The notes under the pieces were generated by a model that saw only the letters and a list, made by a program, of their open reading frames with translations, was not told where the DNA came from and made no database searches. This document shows positions 54,887 to 63,687 of a DNA stretch of 64,000 bases, piece by piece. This stretch comes from JAPLSN01 sp964482955 (GTDB taxonomy: Bacteria; Spirochaetota; Spirochaetia; Treponematales; UBA12059): positions 1 through 64,000 of the forward strand of contig CAYZZW010000008.1 of assembly GCA_964482955.1 (NCBI GenBank), given 5' to 3'. A program made the position numbers and the translations under genes. The stretch's first letter is position 1, and each line of letters opens with the position of its first letter.

Positions 54887-54910
54887 ATAACATATAGCAC
54901 TATGTGTTAT
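54887..54910. promoter_or_regulatory. Operator-like palindrome of the XRE-ImmA/PIN operon
   Basis: ATAACATATAG (54887-54897) and CTATGTGTTAT (54900-54910) are inverted arms with one mismatch and a 2-base spacer, 21 bases upstream of the XRE-ImmA start. This size and position are typical of an XRE autoregulatory site. Confidence 0.55.
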
Positions 54911-54947
54911 AATGCAATACGGAGAAACAAATAGTTTTGAATACGGC

Positions 54948-54994
54948 AAAAAAGAAACCGTTCAGGGATAGGAATGATTTTCTTAAACGGTTTC
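54948..54994 (-). terminator. Probable terminator of the 54993-55397 gene
   Basis: On the minus strand GAAACCGTT (54994-54986) pairs with AACGGTTTC (54962-54954) and is followed by six T. The 23-base loop is long, so efficiency is uncertain. Confidence 0.45.
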
Positions 54995-55397
54995 AGTGAG
55001 GGTAACGACGCGGGAAAGCCCTGGCGCATTTGTCCTGGAATAAACAAAGCAGCCGTTCCAGTCGCACCGTCAAGGTCATGAGGTCCCCTCCTGCCGCTCG
55101 TACCCTGCTTCCCGCCGCCCCGCGCGACAGGTGCTCGAACACGGGCGCCATGCCGAAGAGCCGCGCGAACTCGTGCTCGTCCTCCCTGAGCGACTCCGTC
55201 TTGAAGACCTCCGCCAGCTTGTGCCGCAGGGCCCGCACCGTCTCGCGGAAGTCGGGCAGGCTGCCGAGCCCGCTCCCCGAATCGAGCAGGAAGCCGAGCA
55301 GCACGATCTCCTTCGTCGTCGCCTCTCCCTTCGTGGCCAACAGGTCGAGGAGCCCGAGCAGCCTGAGCAGGGTCTTGTACTGGTTCTTTTCCTGCAT
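54993..55397 (-). CDS. Hypothetical helical protein with fused repeat-derived tail
   Basis: This 134-residue protein is mainly helical: YKTLLRLLGLLDLLATKGEA, FRETVRALRHKLAEVFKTES. The last 35 residues include AAGGDLMTLTVRLERL, the same reading as the 54-base repeat that covers the start of the 52822-53151 gene. The C-terminus therefore seems to come from recombination between the repeats, which joined this gene to the first codons of a second, truncated copy. Family and function are unknown. Confidence 0.5.
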   Translation of the reverse strand: MQEKNQYKTLLRLLGLLDLLATKGEATTKEIVLLGFLLDSGSGLGSLPDFRETVRALRHKLAEVFKTESLREDEHEFARLFGMAPVFEHLSRGAAGSRVRAAGGDLMTLTVRLERLLCLFQDKCARAFPRRYPH

Positions 55398-55573
55398 GCG
55401 CGTCGATCCTTCCGGATGTTTCGTGATCGTACGGACATTGTAGGTCGATTCCGGAGGTATCGCAAATTCGTCGCAAGCCCCACAGCTTTTGTAGGGCTCC
55501 TCGCATTATTCTTCCAATATAAGTATCCGTACGGGCGCTGACGGAACGCGCGGAGGATGCGGGAGGCGGGGCA

Positions 55574-56824
55574 ATGCGGTTCCAGGCTGGCGGGCGCTAC
55601 CGGATACGGTACCGCTCGGACCTCGGACAGGAGACGGAACGCGTGATCGACGTGCTCGGCGTGGACCCGGGCGCGTACGGTGGCGGCTACGTCCGCGCCT
55701 TCTGCCACCTCCGCGACGAAGAACGCACTTTCCGCCTGGACCGCGTCATCGACGCCGCGCCGCTCGCGGTGCCAGGCACCGTCGTTGCCGAACTGGCGCC
55801 GGCCGGCGCCCCCAGCCCGAGCCTGGTGCCTGGCACCGGAGCAAAACGGGCGTCAGACACCGTCGTAGCCCAAGTCACCTCCCGGAGCTCCGCGTCGGAA
55901 GCTGCGTGGCACGCGGCCGTGGCGCGCGTGTACCGGGCCACGGAAGACGACGTCGAGTCTCGTGTCCGGTATGGAGATGAAGGGCACGAGCGCGCGTCGA
56001 ATGGCGGCTTCGGAGTGCTGGCGGCCTTCGCCGCGTGCCTGGCGCTGGCCATGATCCTCATGGTAGGCGCGGAAGGCGGCGTCTCGACGTCCGCTCCCCG
56101 ACCTCGTACGAGCCTGCCCGCCGCTCCCGCTCCGAGCGCCACCGTCGCACCGCCACCGCCTGAGCCCGCGCCCCTTCCCGCTCGCGAAGAAACCGTCATC
56201 GGCGGCCGCCTCCTCGTCACCGTGCGGAACGGGCCGTTCACCGTCTACGAAGTGCCGTCCCTCGGATACCGTGGTACGAACAAGCCAGCCGCCATCGCGA
56301 TGATCCGCACGCCGCCGTTTGTAGCGACCACGGGCTTGTACCGCCCGGACCTCCTCAACGCCTACCTGTTCGCCGACGCGAACGCCTCCGGCAAGCTCTC
56401 GTACGACGAACTCGCCGCGTTCCAGAAACGCGTGTACCGCGACTTCGAATACCGAAACAACGACGTCGTCCTCCGCCCCGACGAGTTCTTCGCGCAGGGC
56501 GGCGGCGACTGCGACGACTTCGCCGCGTACACCGCGGGCCTCCTCCGCTACTGGGGCTGGGAGCCGTACATCGGCTGCTACGGCGGCTCGGCCGAAGACG
56601 CCGGCCACGCCGTGTGCCTGGCACGCGAACCGGGCACGGTGCCCGCGGGCTTCACGTACGTCGCCGTCACGCGCTGGACCACGCCGGACGGCATCGAACT
56701 CCCGTCCGGCTCCTACGTCCCCATCGACTACGACCGCGTCGGCGCCCTGTCCTCAGCCGTCGAACCCCGCTGGAAACTCCGCGAAGTCTACATACCGGAA
56801 CGGACCTGGGGCACGGGGATGTGA
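55574..56824 (+). CDS. WYL-like domain, membrane helix and transglutaminase-like domain fusion
   Basis: Residues 1-65 of 416 carry the end of a WYL-type fold (RYRIRYRSDLGQETERVIDV, YVRAFCHLRDEERTFRLDRV). A low-complexity linker and a single membrane helix follow (about 148-168, AFAACLALAMILMVG), then a Pro/Ala-rich stalk. The C-terminal half is a transglutaminase-like cysteine peptidase domain with Cys313 in GGGDCDDFAAYTAGLL and His345 in AGHAVCL. The linker is interrupted by in-frame palindromic repeats. A regulatory-type domain inside and an enzyme domain outside the membrane suggest a signalling role, but nothing is known. Confidence 0.72.
   Translation: MRFQAGGRYRIRYRSDLGQETERVIDVLGVDPGAYGGGYVRAFCHLRDEERTFRLDRVIDAAPLAVPGTVVAELAPAGAPSPSLVPGTGAKRASDTVVAQVTSRSSASEAAWHAAVARVYRATEDDVESRVRYGDEGHERASNGGFGVLAAFAACLALAMILMVGAEGGVSTSAPRPRTSLPAAPAPSATVAPPPPEPAPLPAREETVIGGRLLVTVRNGPFTVYEVPSLGYRGTNKPAAIAMIRTPPFVATTGLYRPDLLNAYLFADANASGKLSYDELAAFQKRVYRDFEYRNNDVVLRPDEFFAQGGGDCDDFAAYTAGLLRYWGWEPYIGCYGGSAEDAGHAVCLAREPGTVPAGFTYVAVTRWTTPDGIELPSGSYVPIDYDRVGALSSAVEPRWKLREVYIPERTWGTGM
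55768..55861. repeat. REP-like palindromes inside a coding region
   Basis: GGTGCCAGGCACC (55768-55780) and GGTGCCTGGCACC (55825-55837) are odd perfect palindromes, followed by GTCAGACACC at 55852-55861. A related GGTGCCAGACACC with GCCTGGCACC occurs at 58473-58512. The words resemble GGTGCC(A/T)GGCACC extragenic elements linked to REP-associated transposases in other genomes. Confidence 0.5.
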
Positions 56825-56890
56825 GGGACAGGGAGACTCGGATAGCCGGAGAATGGTACTAGGACAAATTCTTGACGACGAGCAACATTC

Positions 56891-57472
56891 CTACCGTTCG
56901 GTTATATGCACCGTGAACGCCGCGCACCCGCCTTCGTCTTCGAATACCCTGATCAGCCTGTCCGGTAGCTTCAACCGACCGTTCGGCAAGTCGAAGTACG
57001 TGTAGACGCTCCGGTCTGACCGTGCCGCGAAATCGATGCGCTGGTATATCTCCCTTTTAACGGTATTCACGAAGAATCCGTTGATAGCATATGCCACCCG
57101 CTGGTCATCACTGATCTTCACGTACACCGGGCCTACGATCTCCTTCTTCGGCTGTACGAACAGCGCTTTGACCGTCTTGGACTCAAAGAAGCGTTTCGAC
57201 TTCATGTACAAGTCCGCCTTATGTTCGGAAATGTAATACTTCAGTATTTTTGCCGCTTCGGGATAGGCCACGGTTCCGCCCATAATCAAATCATGATAGA
57301 CGTTCTTGATTCGTTTTGATTCCTTCCCGGAAAGGGAGCCCGAATCGAATTTACGCGTCAAGTCATCGAGCTCCGGCTGGGTCATCGACAGGATCGTGCA
57401 GGCGTTGAGGGAGACGAAGGCGCACAGCACAACCAGCGTCCGTGCCCGTTTGGCGGCGGTAACGCCGTTCAT
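56891..57472 (-). CDS. Putative lipoprotein, unknown function
   Basis: The 193-residue product starts with a signal peptide and lipobox SLNAC (Cys near residue 25), behind a strong AGGAGG. The mature part is alpha/beta: SLSGKESKRIKNVYHDLIMG, EIVGPVYVKISDDQRVAYAI. No family is recognised. It is more AT-rich than its neighbours. Confidence 0.65.
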   Translation of the reverse strand: MNGVTAAKRARTLVVLCAFVSLNACTILSMTQPELDDLTRKFDSGSLSGKESKRIKNVYHDLIMGGTVAYPEAAKILKYYISEHKADLYMKSKRFFESKTVKALFVQPKKEIVGPVYVKISDDQRVAYAINGFFVNTVKREIYQRIDFAARSDRSVYTYFDLPNGRLKLPDRLIRVFEDEGGCAAFTVHITER

Positions 57473-57543
57473 CGGTTCCTCCTGTCGGCTCGAACTTTCG
57501 TTCCGGCGCGCGGACCGTGCGTCGGCATGCCCTTACCATTTCC

Positions 57544-58410
57544 CTACAGGTCGAACTCCATCCCCGCGGCGCACGCGAAGCAGTCGATGTCGCTGCCTCG
57601 CGAGCGGAGGTAGTCGCGGCACCAGGCGACGTTCGCGTCGATCTGCGCGTCGGTCCGGTCGGGATCGTGGTGGAAGAGCCCGAGGCGCCGCACGCCCGCG
57701 TCGAGAGCCAGGTCGACCGCGTCTTTATAAGTCGAGTGTCCCCAAGTCCGCGTCCGGGCGTATTCCTCGTCCGTGTAGTGGGCGTCGTGGAAGAGGAGCT
57801 CGGCGCCCGCGCAGAATGCCACGTAGTCGTCCCGGCTCCGGCCGGACTCGTGCCTGAAGCGCAGCTCGTTGTCCGTCAGGAACACGAAGGAACGGCCGCT
57901 CGTGTCGGTGTGCTTGAAGCCGTACCCGCCGTTCGGGTGGCTGAGCGGGATCGACTCGCAGCGGAACGCCTTGCCGATGCCCGGCAGCGCGTTGCCGCAG
58001 TCGGAGAAACCGCACGAACAGCCTTCGCTGAAGGCGGCCTTCATCTCGCTCATGTCGACGGGGAAGTACGGCGGGTCCATCTGGTGCCTCAGGTACTTCA
58101 TGAGCGAGGCTTGCGGGTCGGCGCCGCCGCAGAGCCGGATGGAGCGGTCCGGGCGGTACGCGGGCTTGAAAAAGGGAAAGCCCGACAGATGGTCCCAGTG
58201 CGCGTGCGTGAGGAGCAATGTGAAGACCTTCGCGCCATGGTCGCCAACCAGCTTGTTCCCGAGCTTGCGGATGCCTGACCCCGCGTCGATGACGATGCGC
58301 TCGCCTGAATCCGTGACTATCTCGATGCAGGTCGATTCCCCGCCGTAAATGACCGTGTCCTTACCAGGAGCCGGTATCGAGCCCCGACTGCCCCAGATCG
58401 TTACTTTCAT
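57544..58410 (-). CDS. Metallo-beta-lactamase-fold hydrolase
   Basis: The 288-residue product has the MBL core: start VTIWGSRGSIPAPGKDT, metal motif THAHWDHLSGF (His69, His71, Asp73, His74), IPLSHPNGGYGFKH, LLFHDAHYTDEEY and a final GLFHHDP. Cys residues in SCGFSDCGN are an insertion specific to this type. Relatives include cyclic-nucleotide phosphodiesterase-like proteins, but the substrate cannot be told. Confidence 0.85.
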   Translation of the reverse strand: MKVTIWGSRGSIPAPGKDTVIYGGESTCIEIVTDSGERIVIDAGSGIRKLGNKLVGDHGAKVFTLLLTHAHWDHLSGFPFFKPAYRPDRSIRLCGGADPQASLMKYLRHQMDPPYFPVDMSEMKAAFSEGCSCGFSDCGNALPGIGKAFRCESIPLSHPNGGYGFKHTDTSGRSFVFLTDNELRFRHESGRSRDDYVAFCAGAELLFHDAHYTDEEYARTRTWGHSTYKDAVDLALDAGVRRLGLFHHDPDRTDAQIDANVAWCRDYLRSRGSDIDCFACAAGMEFDL

Positions 58411-58461
58411 GATCGCTCCCGCGCATTCCGACTGTCGACCATATTAGTATAGCGAAACGCC

Positions 58462-58674
58462 ATGGGATGTGCGGTGCCAGACACCGTTGCCGGCCGACAG
58501 GAGCCTGGCACCATGGCGGGGGACAACCTGGCGTACGAATACGGCCTCATCACTATGGTCATGTCCAACGGAGCGGAGCGGAAGACCGAAACCTTCAACG
58601 TCTTCATAAAGGAAGACGGCGCGTGGAAGCTCCTGTCCAACCTGCCGGTGGCCATGATGATGAAGCTGTTCTGA
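58462..58674 (+). pseudogene. Truncated NTF2/SnoaL-like gene joined to a REP-like element
   Basis: The last 50 codons (YEYGLITMVMSNGAERKTET, FNVFIKEDGAWKLLSNLPVA) look like the C-terminal strands of an NTF2/DUF4440-type protein, but the first half is missing. In its place are the palindromic words GGTGCCAGACACC and GCCTGGCACC (58473-58512). It is therefore probably a remnant. Confidence 0.5.
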
Positions 58675-58685
58675 CGGCATCGCCC

Positions 58686-58707
58686 CCGGGCTGACGTTTC
58701 AGCCCGG
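58686..58707. terminator. Hairpin between converging transcripts
   Basis: CCGGGCTGA (58686-58694) pairs perfectly with TCAGCCCGG (58699-58707) around CGTT. No T-run follows, so it may be a weak or bidirectional terminator for the remnant and the NACHT gene, which ends at 58848. Confidence 0.4.
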
Positions 58708-58847
58708 TTCGGCAAAGGAGCCACGCGTCCCGACTCGGTCCATTGTTCGACGGCGCCATTGTCGATGGTTTTGCGGTGGCACCGCGAAATTGTCACATGG
58801 ACACCCCGCGGATATGACAGCCGCGGCATCCTGTCGCTTCCTTGCCA

Positions 58848-61800
58848 TTACGGTAGACGCCTGTTCCCGCGGTAGCGTCTGAGGACACACACCTGACCGT
58901 CCAATCGGGTGACGATAGTCCGGCCGTCCGGGAAGCTCTTGACGTAGTCGCAGATAGATGCTGACTGCCACCTGATATCGCGTCCTTCGGCCGCGTCTTC
59001 GCACGGCTGAAGCGAAACGCAGGTCCCCGACTCGAACGGGTTGACCGTGCGCGACAGGCGACGTTCGTACGCGGCGAGTTCCGGAAACGACGTCCGGGCT
59101 TCTTCGCGGGGAAAAGCTCCGAGGGGGTCGCACGACGGACTCCAACGCCGTACGGTTTCGCCCGCGACGGCGGAGAGGAACGATCCGTCCGGAAGCGGCA
59201 GCGCGAATTCGATATCGTTGCCGAAGAAATTCCACGAAGGATGGAGTTCGAACGCTTCGTCGAGCGGAACAGGACAGGAAAAGCTGCCGTCGGCCTCGCG
59301 GCGTCGCACCGTGGCGTCCGGGAAGGCGACCAGGGAGGCGCCGTCGTCGAGCTTCAGTTCCTCGAGCGCGCTGACCGCCGCGACGGGACTCCCTTCGTTC
59401 GTCCAGAGACGCAGACTGTCGTCGGCGCCCCAGGACAGGATGGAACGGTCCGGACGGACGATCGCCCCCAGCACGCTGCCACGATGGCCGCGCGCGATCC
59501 ACGAGAGCTCGCCGCTCGCGTCCCAGAGGCGCAGGGTTTCATCCTCGGACCATGAGAGGATGGAACCGTCACTCCGGAAGAGAGCGCCGTTGATCCTTCC
59601 CGAATGCCCAGCCAGTACCGCGAGCGCCGTTCCCGAGCGGTCCCATAACCGCAGGGTGTCGTCGTACGACCATGACAGGATCCGCCCGTTCGGTCCCTCG
59701 ACGAAACCGATGACGTTCGACGCGTGTCCTTCCATGGTGGCCAACTGCGCGCCCTCGGGATCCCACAGCCGGAGCGTACCGTCGTCGGATCTCGTCACGA
59801 AACCGCCGTCGTCCCTTGTCAGCACGCCCGTCACCCAACGCGCGTGCCCCGGAAGCGTTTCCGGAGACTCCGCCTCCGGGTTCCAGATCCGCACGGTCGC
59901 GTCGTTTGACCAGGACATGATCCGTCCGTCGCGCAGTATGGACGCGCCCTGGATGTCCTTGCCATGCCCGCGGAACACGCGCAACTGTTCCCCGTGGCGG
60001 GACCAAAGCCTGACGGTCGTATCGTACGACCATGTCACGAAGGATCCGTCTTCCCTGAGCGCCGCGCCGACCACGGTGTCGGTATGAGCGGCGATGACGC
60101 GCTCTTGCGCCCCGGTCGGATCCCTCAGACAAATCTCAGAAGGCGACCACGATACGCTCGATCCGTCGGCGCGCCGGAGCGCGCCCGAAACCGCGCCGCG
60201 ACATTCGAGCGCCGGTTCCGTCCAGTCGTCCGGAATCGGAACGGCCTCGAGCATCGTCCCTTCCGGACTCCAGCGCCGCGTTTCGTCCCATGACCATGAC
60301 TGTATGCTCCCGTCCGGCAGTTCGCGGGCGCCCCGTACTTCGCCGCGATGCCCCTCAAGGACGACGCATTCGTCGCCGCGCGCCCGCGCGGGCCGGAGGG
60401 TCCTCCGGAGCCAGACCCAGTCGCAGTTGCCCGCTTCGAGCCACCGCTCGGCGGCTTCCGTCGCCGGGCTGTCGTCCGCATGCTCGACCGCGAGCTGGAG
60501 CAGTATCTTGTGGGCTGGCCATCCGTCGTCGCCCCGCCGCAGGATGTGGGCGAACCCGTTTACGAAGCGTTCCCATCGGGTGAAGACGGTTCCGGGACGG
60601 TCTCCGGACGCGCGCCGGAAATCGTCTACCCAATCATCGGAGCGGTTCAACGCGCACTTCGCCATGGCGTAATCGAAATCGGTAATCCGCGCCCGGGCTT
60701 CCTCTATACGGCCGGCCAAGGTCAGGTGGTACGGTTCCTCCATGAGTCGACGGCCGTTTGGCCTGCCTCCGCGGTACAGAGGCTGGGCGCCGAACCAATT
60801 CGCGAGTCTGCCGTGGAGCGCGCGCCTCTCGGCATCGTCCATCCGGTCCGCCGCGTCTCCGACGATACGATGGAAGTAGGTTAACAATGGCTGGCCGTCC
60901 ATCAGCCGTTCGGACAGGTAGGGTTCGAGCTCCGCGTACAGGCGCGACCAGAGCACGGGCGGCAGGCTGTCCACGTCAGGTTGGTCCTTGTTCCTGGTCG
61001 CCTCGAACTCCGCGCGGACTTCGGGATCTTGCCAGAGCAGGTCCTGGACCTCCGCTTCCGACAGTCCGAAGCGGGCGAGCCGCACGTAACGCAGCGCCCT
61101 GTTCGTGAAAACGGGACCGTGCCGCGAAGCCATTCCGTCGAGGACGAAGGCGGCGAGATCGGTTAGGTCCGCCGGCAGGTCAGGCGGCGCGTCCCAGGAA
61201 TGGAGGTGCCGGGCGACGGGAGCCGCCAGGGAAAGCCAGAGAGGCAGCCCTCCGACCGACGCGGCGCGGAGGAACGCCTCGCGTTGCTCCCCGGTCAAGG
61301 AACGTCCAGCCAGCGACGCGTCGAGGACGCGCTCGCGGTCGGGTGCGGCCAGCGGCGCCAGATCGATAACAGGCGCTTCCGGGTAAAGTTCGGACAGCCG
61401 CTCGCTCCCCGGTCCGACGGCGACCGATACGACGAAACGCAGGTTCGGGGGCGGCTCCCGGGGAAGGAAGGTTCCGTATTCGGAAGGCTTCGTGTCGGCC
61501 AGCTGATCCAATGCGTCGATGAACAGGGCGAACGGCTCCCCTTCCCCTCGCGACTCGAACAAGCCCCAAAAAGCTCCGGTCAGTTCCTGCAGGCTTTCAT
61601 GTTCCGGAAACGGCGGCACCGGAGCGCCGAGACGCGCGGCGATTTCGGAGTAGAGATCCGCGAAGAGGTTTTTGGCCGACCAGGAGCGCGGCGACGCCCC
61701 GATGAACCGTACGCAGGCATCGTCCGCCGCGCTCATGGCTGCTTTCGCCATGAGCGCCGACTTCCCGGATCCCCCGGGTCCCCGCACGATCAAGGGCCAC

Positions 61801-62789
61801 TTTCCATCGCCGAGCTCAAGATAGTCGCGGACTCGTTTCAGTTCGCCTTCACGTCCGGCCAAGCCGGCGCTCCGCTCCCGCATGAAGACCGACTGCTGTT
61901 CCCGTTCGGTGTCGGAGTCGGACATGTTTCCGATGACCGCCAGTTCCGATTCGAGACGCGTCCGTAAAAACAGATCCACCGAACGGGTCACTTCGTCGAG
62001 ATACTCGCGAGCGATGGAACCGTCCGGAGACCAAACGGCGTCCAGCGCGATCCTCCTGTCGGCGGGCAGCGTCTCGACCACGCGCGACTTCAGTACTGCG
62101 AGCAGGCGCGCCGCCTCTTCGTCGGCCTTACCGTCCTCGAGGTAATCGGAAAAGCGGCGGGCGGCGCCGTCCCGGGCCGATGCCGGCAGTCCGGGACGAT
62201 TCCGGAGAATCGCCAGTATATGATCCTTGTCGCCTTCGGGCCGGAGTACCCCTTCGATCGCCTCGCGATGCGTCGCGGAGTAGCGATATCGTTCCGCGGG
62301 AAGACCGAGCGAGTCGGCGACCGTCCGCAGTATGGAAACCAGTCGCGTTTCATCCGCGATCGCGGACATCGGGACGAGGCACCATTCGGGAGGGCGGGCA
62401 TTCTCGTCCTTCCGGTACTGCGATAGAAGGAATTCCGCATCCGATCCGGACAGCGCGCCGACTATGCGCGCGAACTCGGCGGCCGGTATGCGGTTTGCGG
62501 GAGGACGCCAGCCATACCTGTCGCCGAGCATCAGTATGAAATTCGGACGGGGTCGCGGCGATTTCAGTTGGCACCTGCGGATTTCTTCCAGACAGATATC
62601 GAGGGTATCGTGCGTTTCAGAGTCCCGGGGCGATATGCCCCAGCGGAGGTCGACGACATGGAAGGAAGCCCCCCGTTCCGCGCAAAGCGCGCGCAGTCCG
62701 GGCCATACTTCGAGCCGAAGGCGTTCGCGTTCCGCCTGGAAATCGCCGAAGGTGGAACTCAGGAACACCCGAAAAACCGCTTGAGACAT
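58848..62789 (-). CDS. DUF4062-NACHT-WD40 protein, candidate STAND immune sensor
   Basis: This 1313-residue protein starts with a DUF4062 domain (residues 1-110): FRVFLSSTFGDFQAERERLR, FHVVDLRWGI, a TIR-like fold seen in STAND proteins. A NACHT-type NTPase follows, with Walker A VRGPGGSGKSALM (about 334) and Walker B FALFIDALDQLAD, then a helical segment, then at least seven WD40 blades (about 840-1110; GHxxxVxGAxxxxDGSxxSWSxDxTLRLWD). The layout matches TEP1/NPHP3-type proteins in eukaryotes and STAND sensors in bacteria: the repeats sense, the NTPase oligomerises, the N-terminus acts. A GGAGGG supports the ATG. Confidence 0.88.
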   Translation of the reverse strand: MSQAVFRVFLSSTFGDFQAERERLRLEVWPGLRALCAERGASFHVVDLRWGISPRDSETHDTLDICLEEIRRCQLKSPRPRPNFILMLGDRYGWRPPANRIPAAEFARIVGALSGSDAEFLLSQYRKDENARPPEWCLVPMSAIADETRLVSILRTVADSLGLPAERYRYSATHREAIEGVLRPEGDKDHILAILRNRPGLPASARDGAARRFSDYLEDGKADEEAARLLAVLKSRVVETLPADRRIALDAVWSPDGSIAREYLDEVTRSVDLFLRTRLESELAVIGNMSDSDTEREQQSVFMRERSAGLAGREGELKRVRDYLELGDGKWPLIVRGPGGSGKSALMAKAAMSAADDACVRFIGASPRSWSAKNLFADLYSEIAARLGAPVPPFPEHESLQELTGAFWGLFESRGEGEPFALFIDALDQLADTKPSEYGTFLPREPPPNLRFVVSVAVGPGSERLSELYPEAPVIDLAPLAAPDRERVLDASLAGRSLTGEQREAFLRAASVGGLPLWLSLAAPVARHLHSWDAPPDLPADLTDLAAFVLDGMASRHGPVFTNRALRYVRLARFGLSEAEVQDLLWQDPEVRAEFEATRNKDQPDVDSLPPVLWSRLYAELEPYLSERLMDGQPLLTYFHRIVGDAADRMDDAERRALHGRLANWFGAQPLYRGGRPNGRRLMEEPYHLTLAGRIEEARARITDFDYAMAKCALNRSDDWVDDFRRASGDRPGTVFTRWERFVNGFAHILRRGDDGWPAHKILLQLAVEHADDSPATEAAERWLEAGNCDWVWLRRTLRPARARGDECVVLEGHRGEVRGARELPDGSIQSWSWDETRRWSPEGTMLEAVPIPDDWTEPALECRGAVSGALRRADGSSVSWSPSEICLRDPTGAQERVIAAHTDTVVGAALREDGSFVTWSYDTTVRLWSRHGEQLRVFRGHGKDIQGASILRDGRIMSWSNDATVRIWNPEAESPETLPGHARWVTGVLTRDDGGFVTRSDDGTLRLWDPEGAQLATMEGHASNVIGFVEGPNGRILSWSYDDTLRLWDRSGTALAVLAGHSGRINGALFRSDGSILSWSEDETLRLWDASGELSWIARGHRGSVLGAIVRPDRSILSWGADDSLRLWTNEGSPVAAVSALEELKLDDGASLVAFPDATVRRREADGSFSCPVPLDEAFELHPSWNFFGNDIEFALPLPDGSFLSAVAGETVRRWSPSCDPLGAFPREEARTSFPELAAYERRLSRTVNPFESGTCVSLQPCEDAAEGRDIRWQSASICDYVKSFPDGRTIVTRLDGQVCVLRRYRGNRRLP

Positions 62790-63033
62790 GGCACCCTCCG
62801 GAACAGCTCATTCTCGCGCATCCAACTGCCCGTGTCCAAGCGTCAAGAAGCAGGCGACGGAAAGCCAGGGAGGGTATTCTGCCGCGTACCAGTCGACTCG
62901 CGGAGCCAAGCGTCCGAACGATTGAGGGCACTGTAGTTGTTCCTATCCCCCTTCCTTGACCGCGCCCCCGCAAGGCGCGATGCTGGACGTATCTCTGACA
63001 ATCAACACGCGGACGCGCGCCAAGGAGTGAACC

Positions 63034-63636
63034 ATGGACGTAAACGGACTCTTGAGCCAAATGGGCGGTCTGGCCTCCATCGCCAAGGAACTGGGCATCA
63101 CCGAACGGCAGGCCGAGACGGGCGCGGCGGGACTCTTGCCGGCCATCATGGGCGGCTTCAAGAAACGGACGCAGGAGCGCGAAGGCGGCGCCGAAGGCCT
63201 CGGCGGGCTCCTCGAAGGCATGGGCGGCGGCGGGCTCCTCGAAGCGGTGTTGGCTCCCAAGCCCACGGACGTAGCGCCGGGCAACGAGATTCTCGGCCAG
63301 ATCTTCGGCTCGAAGGACGTGAGCCGCTCGGTAGCCCAGGCCACCGCCACGAAGACCGGCCTCGACCCGAGCATTCTCAAGAAGATGCTGCCGCTCCTCG
63401 CCATGGCCTTCGCGGGCTTCATGGCCAAGAAGGCCGCGACGGGCGCTCCGCGCGGCGGACAGGCGCAGTCGGGCGGCGGCGGGCTCTTGGGCGGCCTCCT
63501 GGGCGGTCTCCTGGGCGGTGGCGCGAACAAAACCGCGGGCGGTGCAGGCGGGCTCGGCGCGATCATGGGGATGCTGGACCAAGACGGTGATGGCAACCCG
63601 CTCGACGATATTCTGGGGATGATGAAAAAGCGGTAG
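63034..63636 (+). CDS. DUF937-family protein
   Basis: The 200-residue product has the DUF937 pattern: NGLLSQMGGLASIAKELGIT, ETGAAGLLPAIMGGFKKR, and LPLLAMAFAGFMAKKAA. Glycine-rich linkers follow (GGLLGGLLGGLLGGGAN), and the end GMLDQDGDGNPLDDILGMM has a calcium-loop-like DQDGDGN. AAGGAG lies 7 bases before the ATG. The role of this family is unknown. Confidence 0.85.
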   Translation: MDVNGLLSQMGGLASIAKELGITERQAETGAAGLLPAIMGGFKKRTQEREGGAEGLGGLLEGMGGGGLLEAVLAPKPTDVAPGNEILGQIFGSKDVSRSVAQATATKTGLDPSILKKMLPLLAMAFAGFMAKKAATGAPRGGQAQSGGGGLLGGLLGGLLGGGANKTAGGAGGLGAIMGMLDQDGDGNPLDDILGMMKKR

Positions 63637-63687
63637 CACTGCACGGAAGAGTGCGGCGGACGGGTGTCGGACCGAATCGACCGTAAT

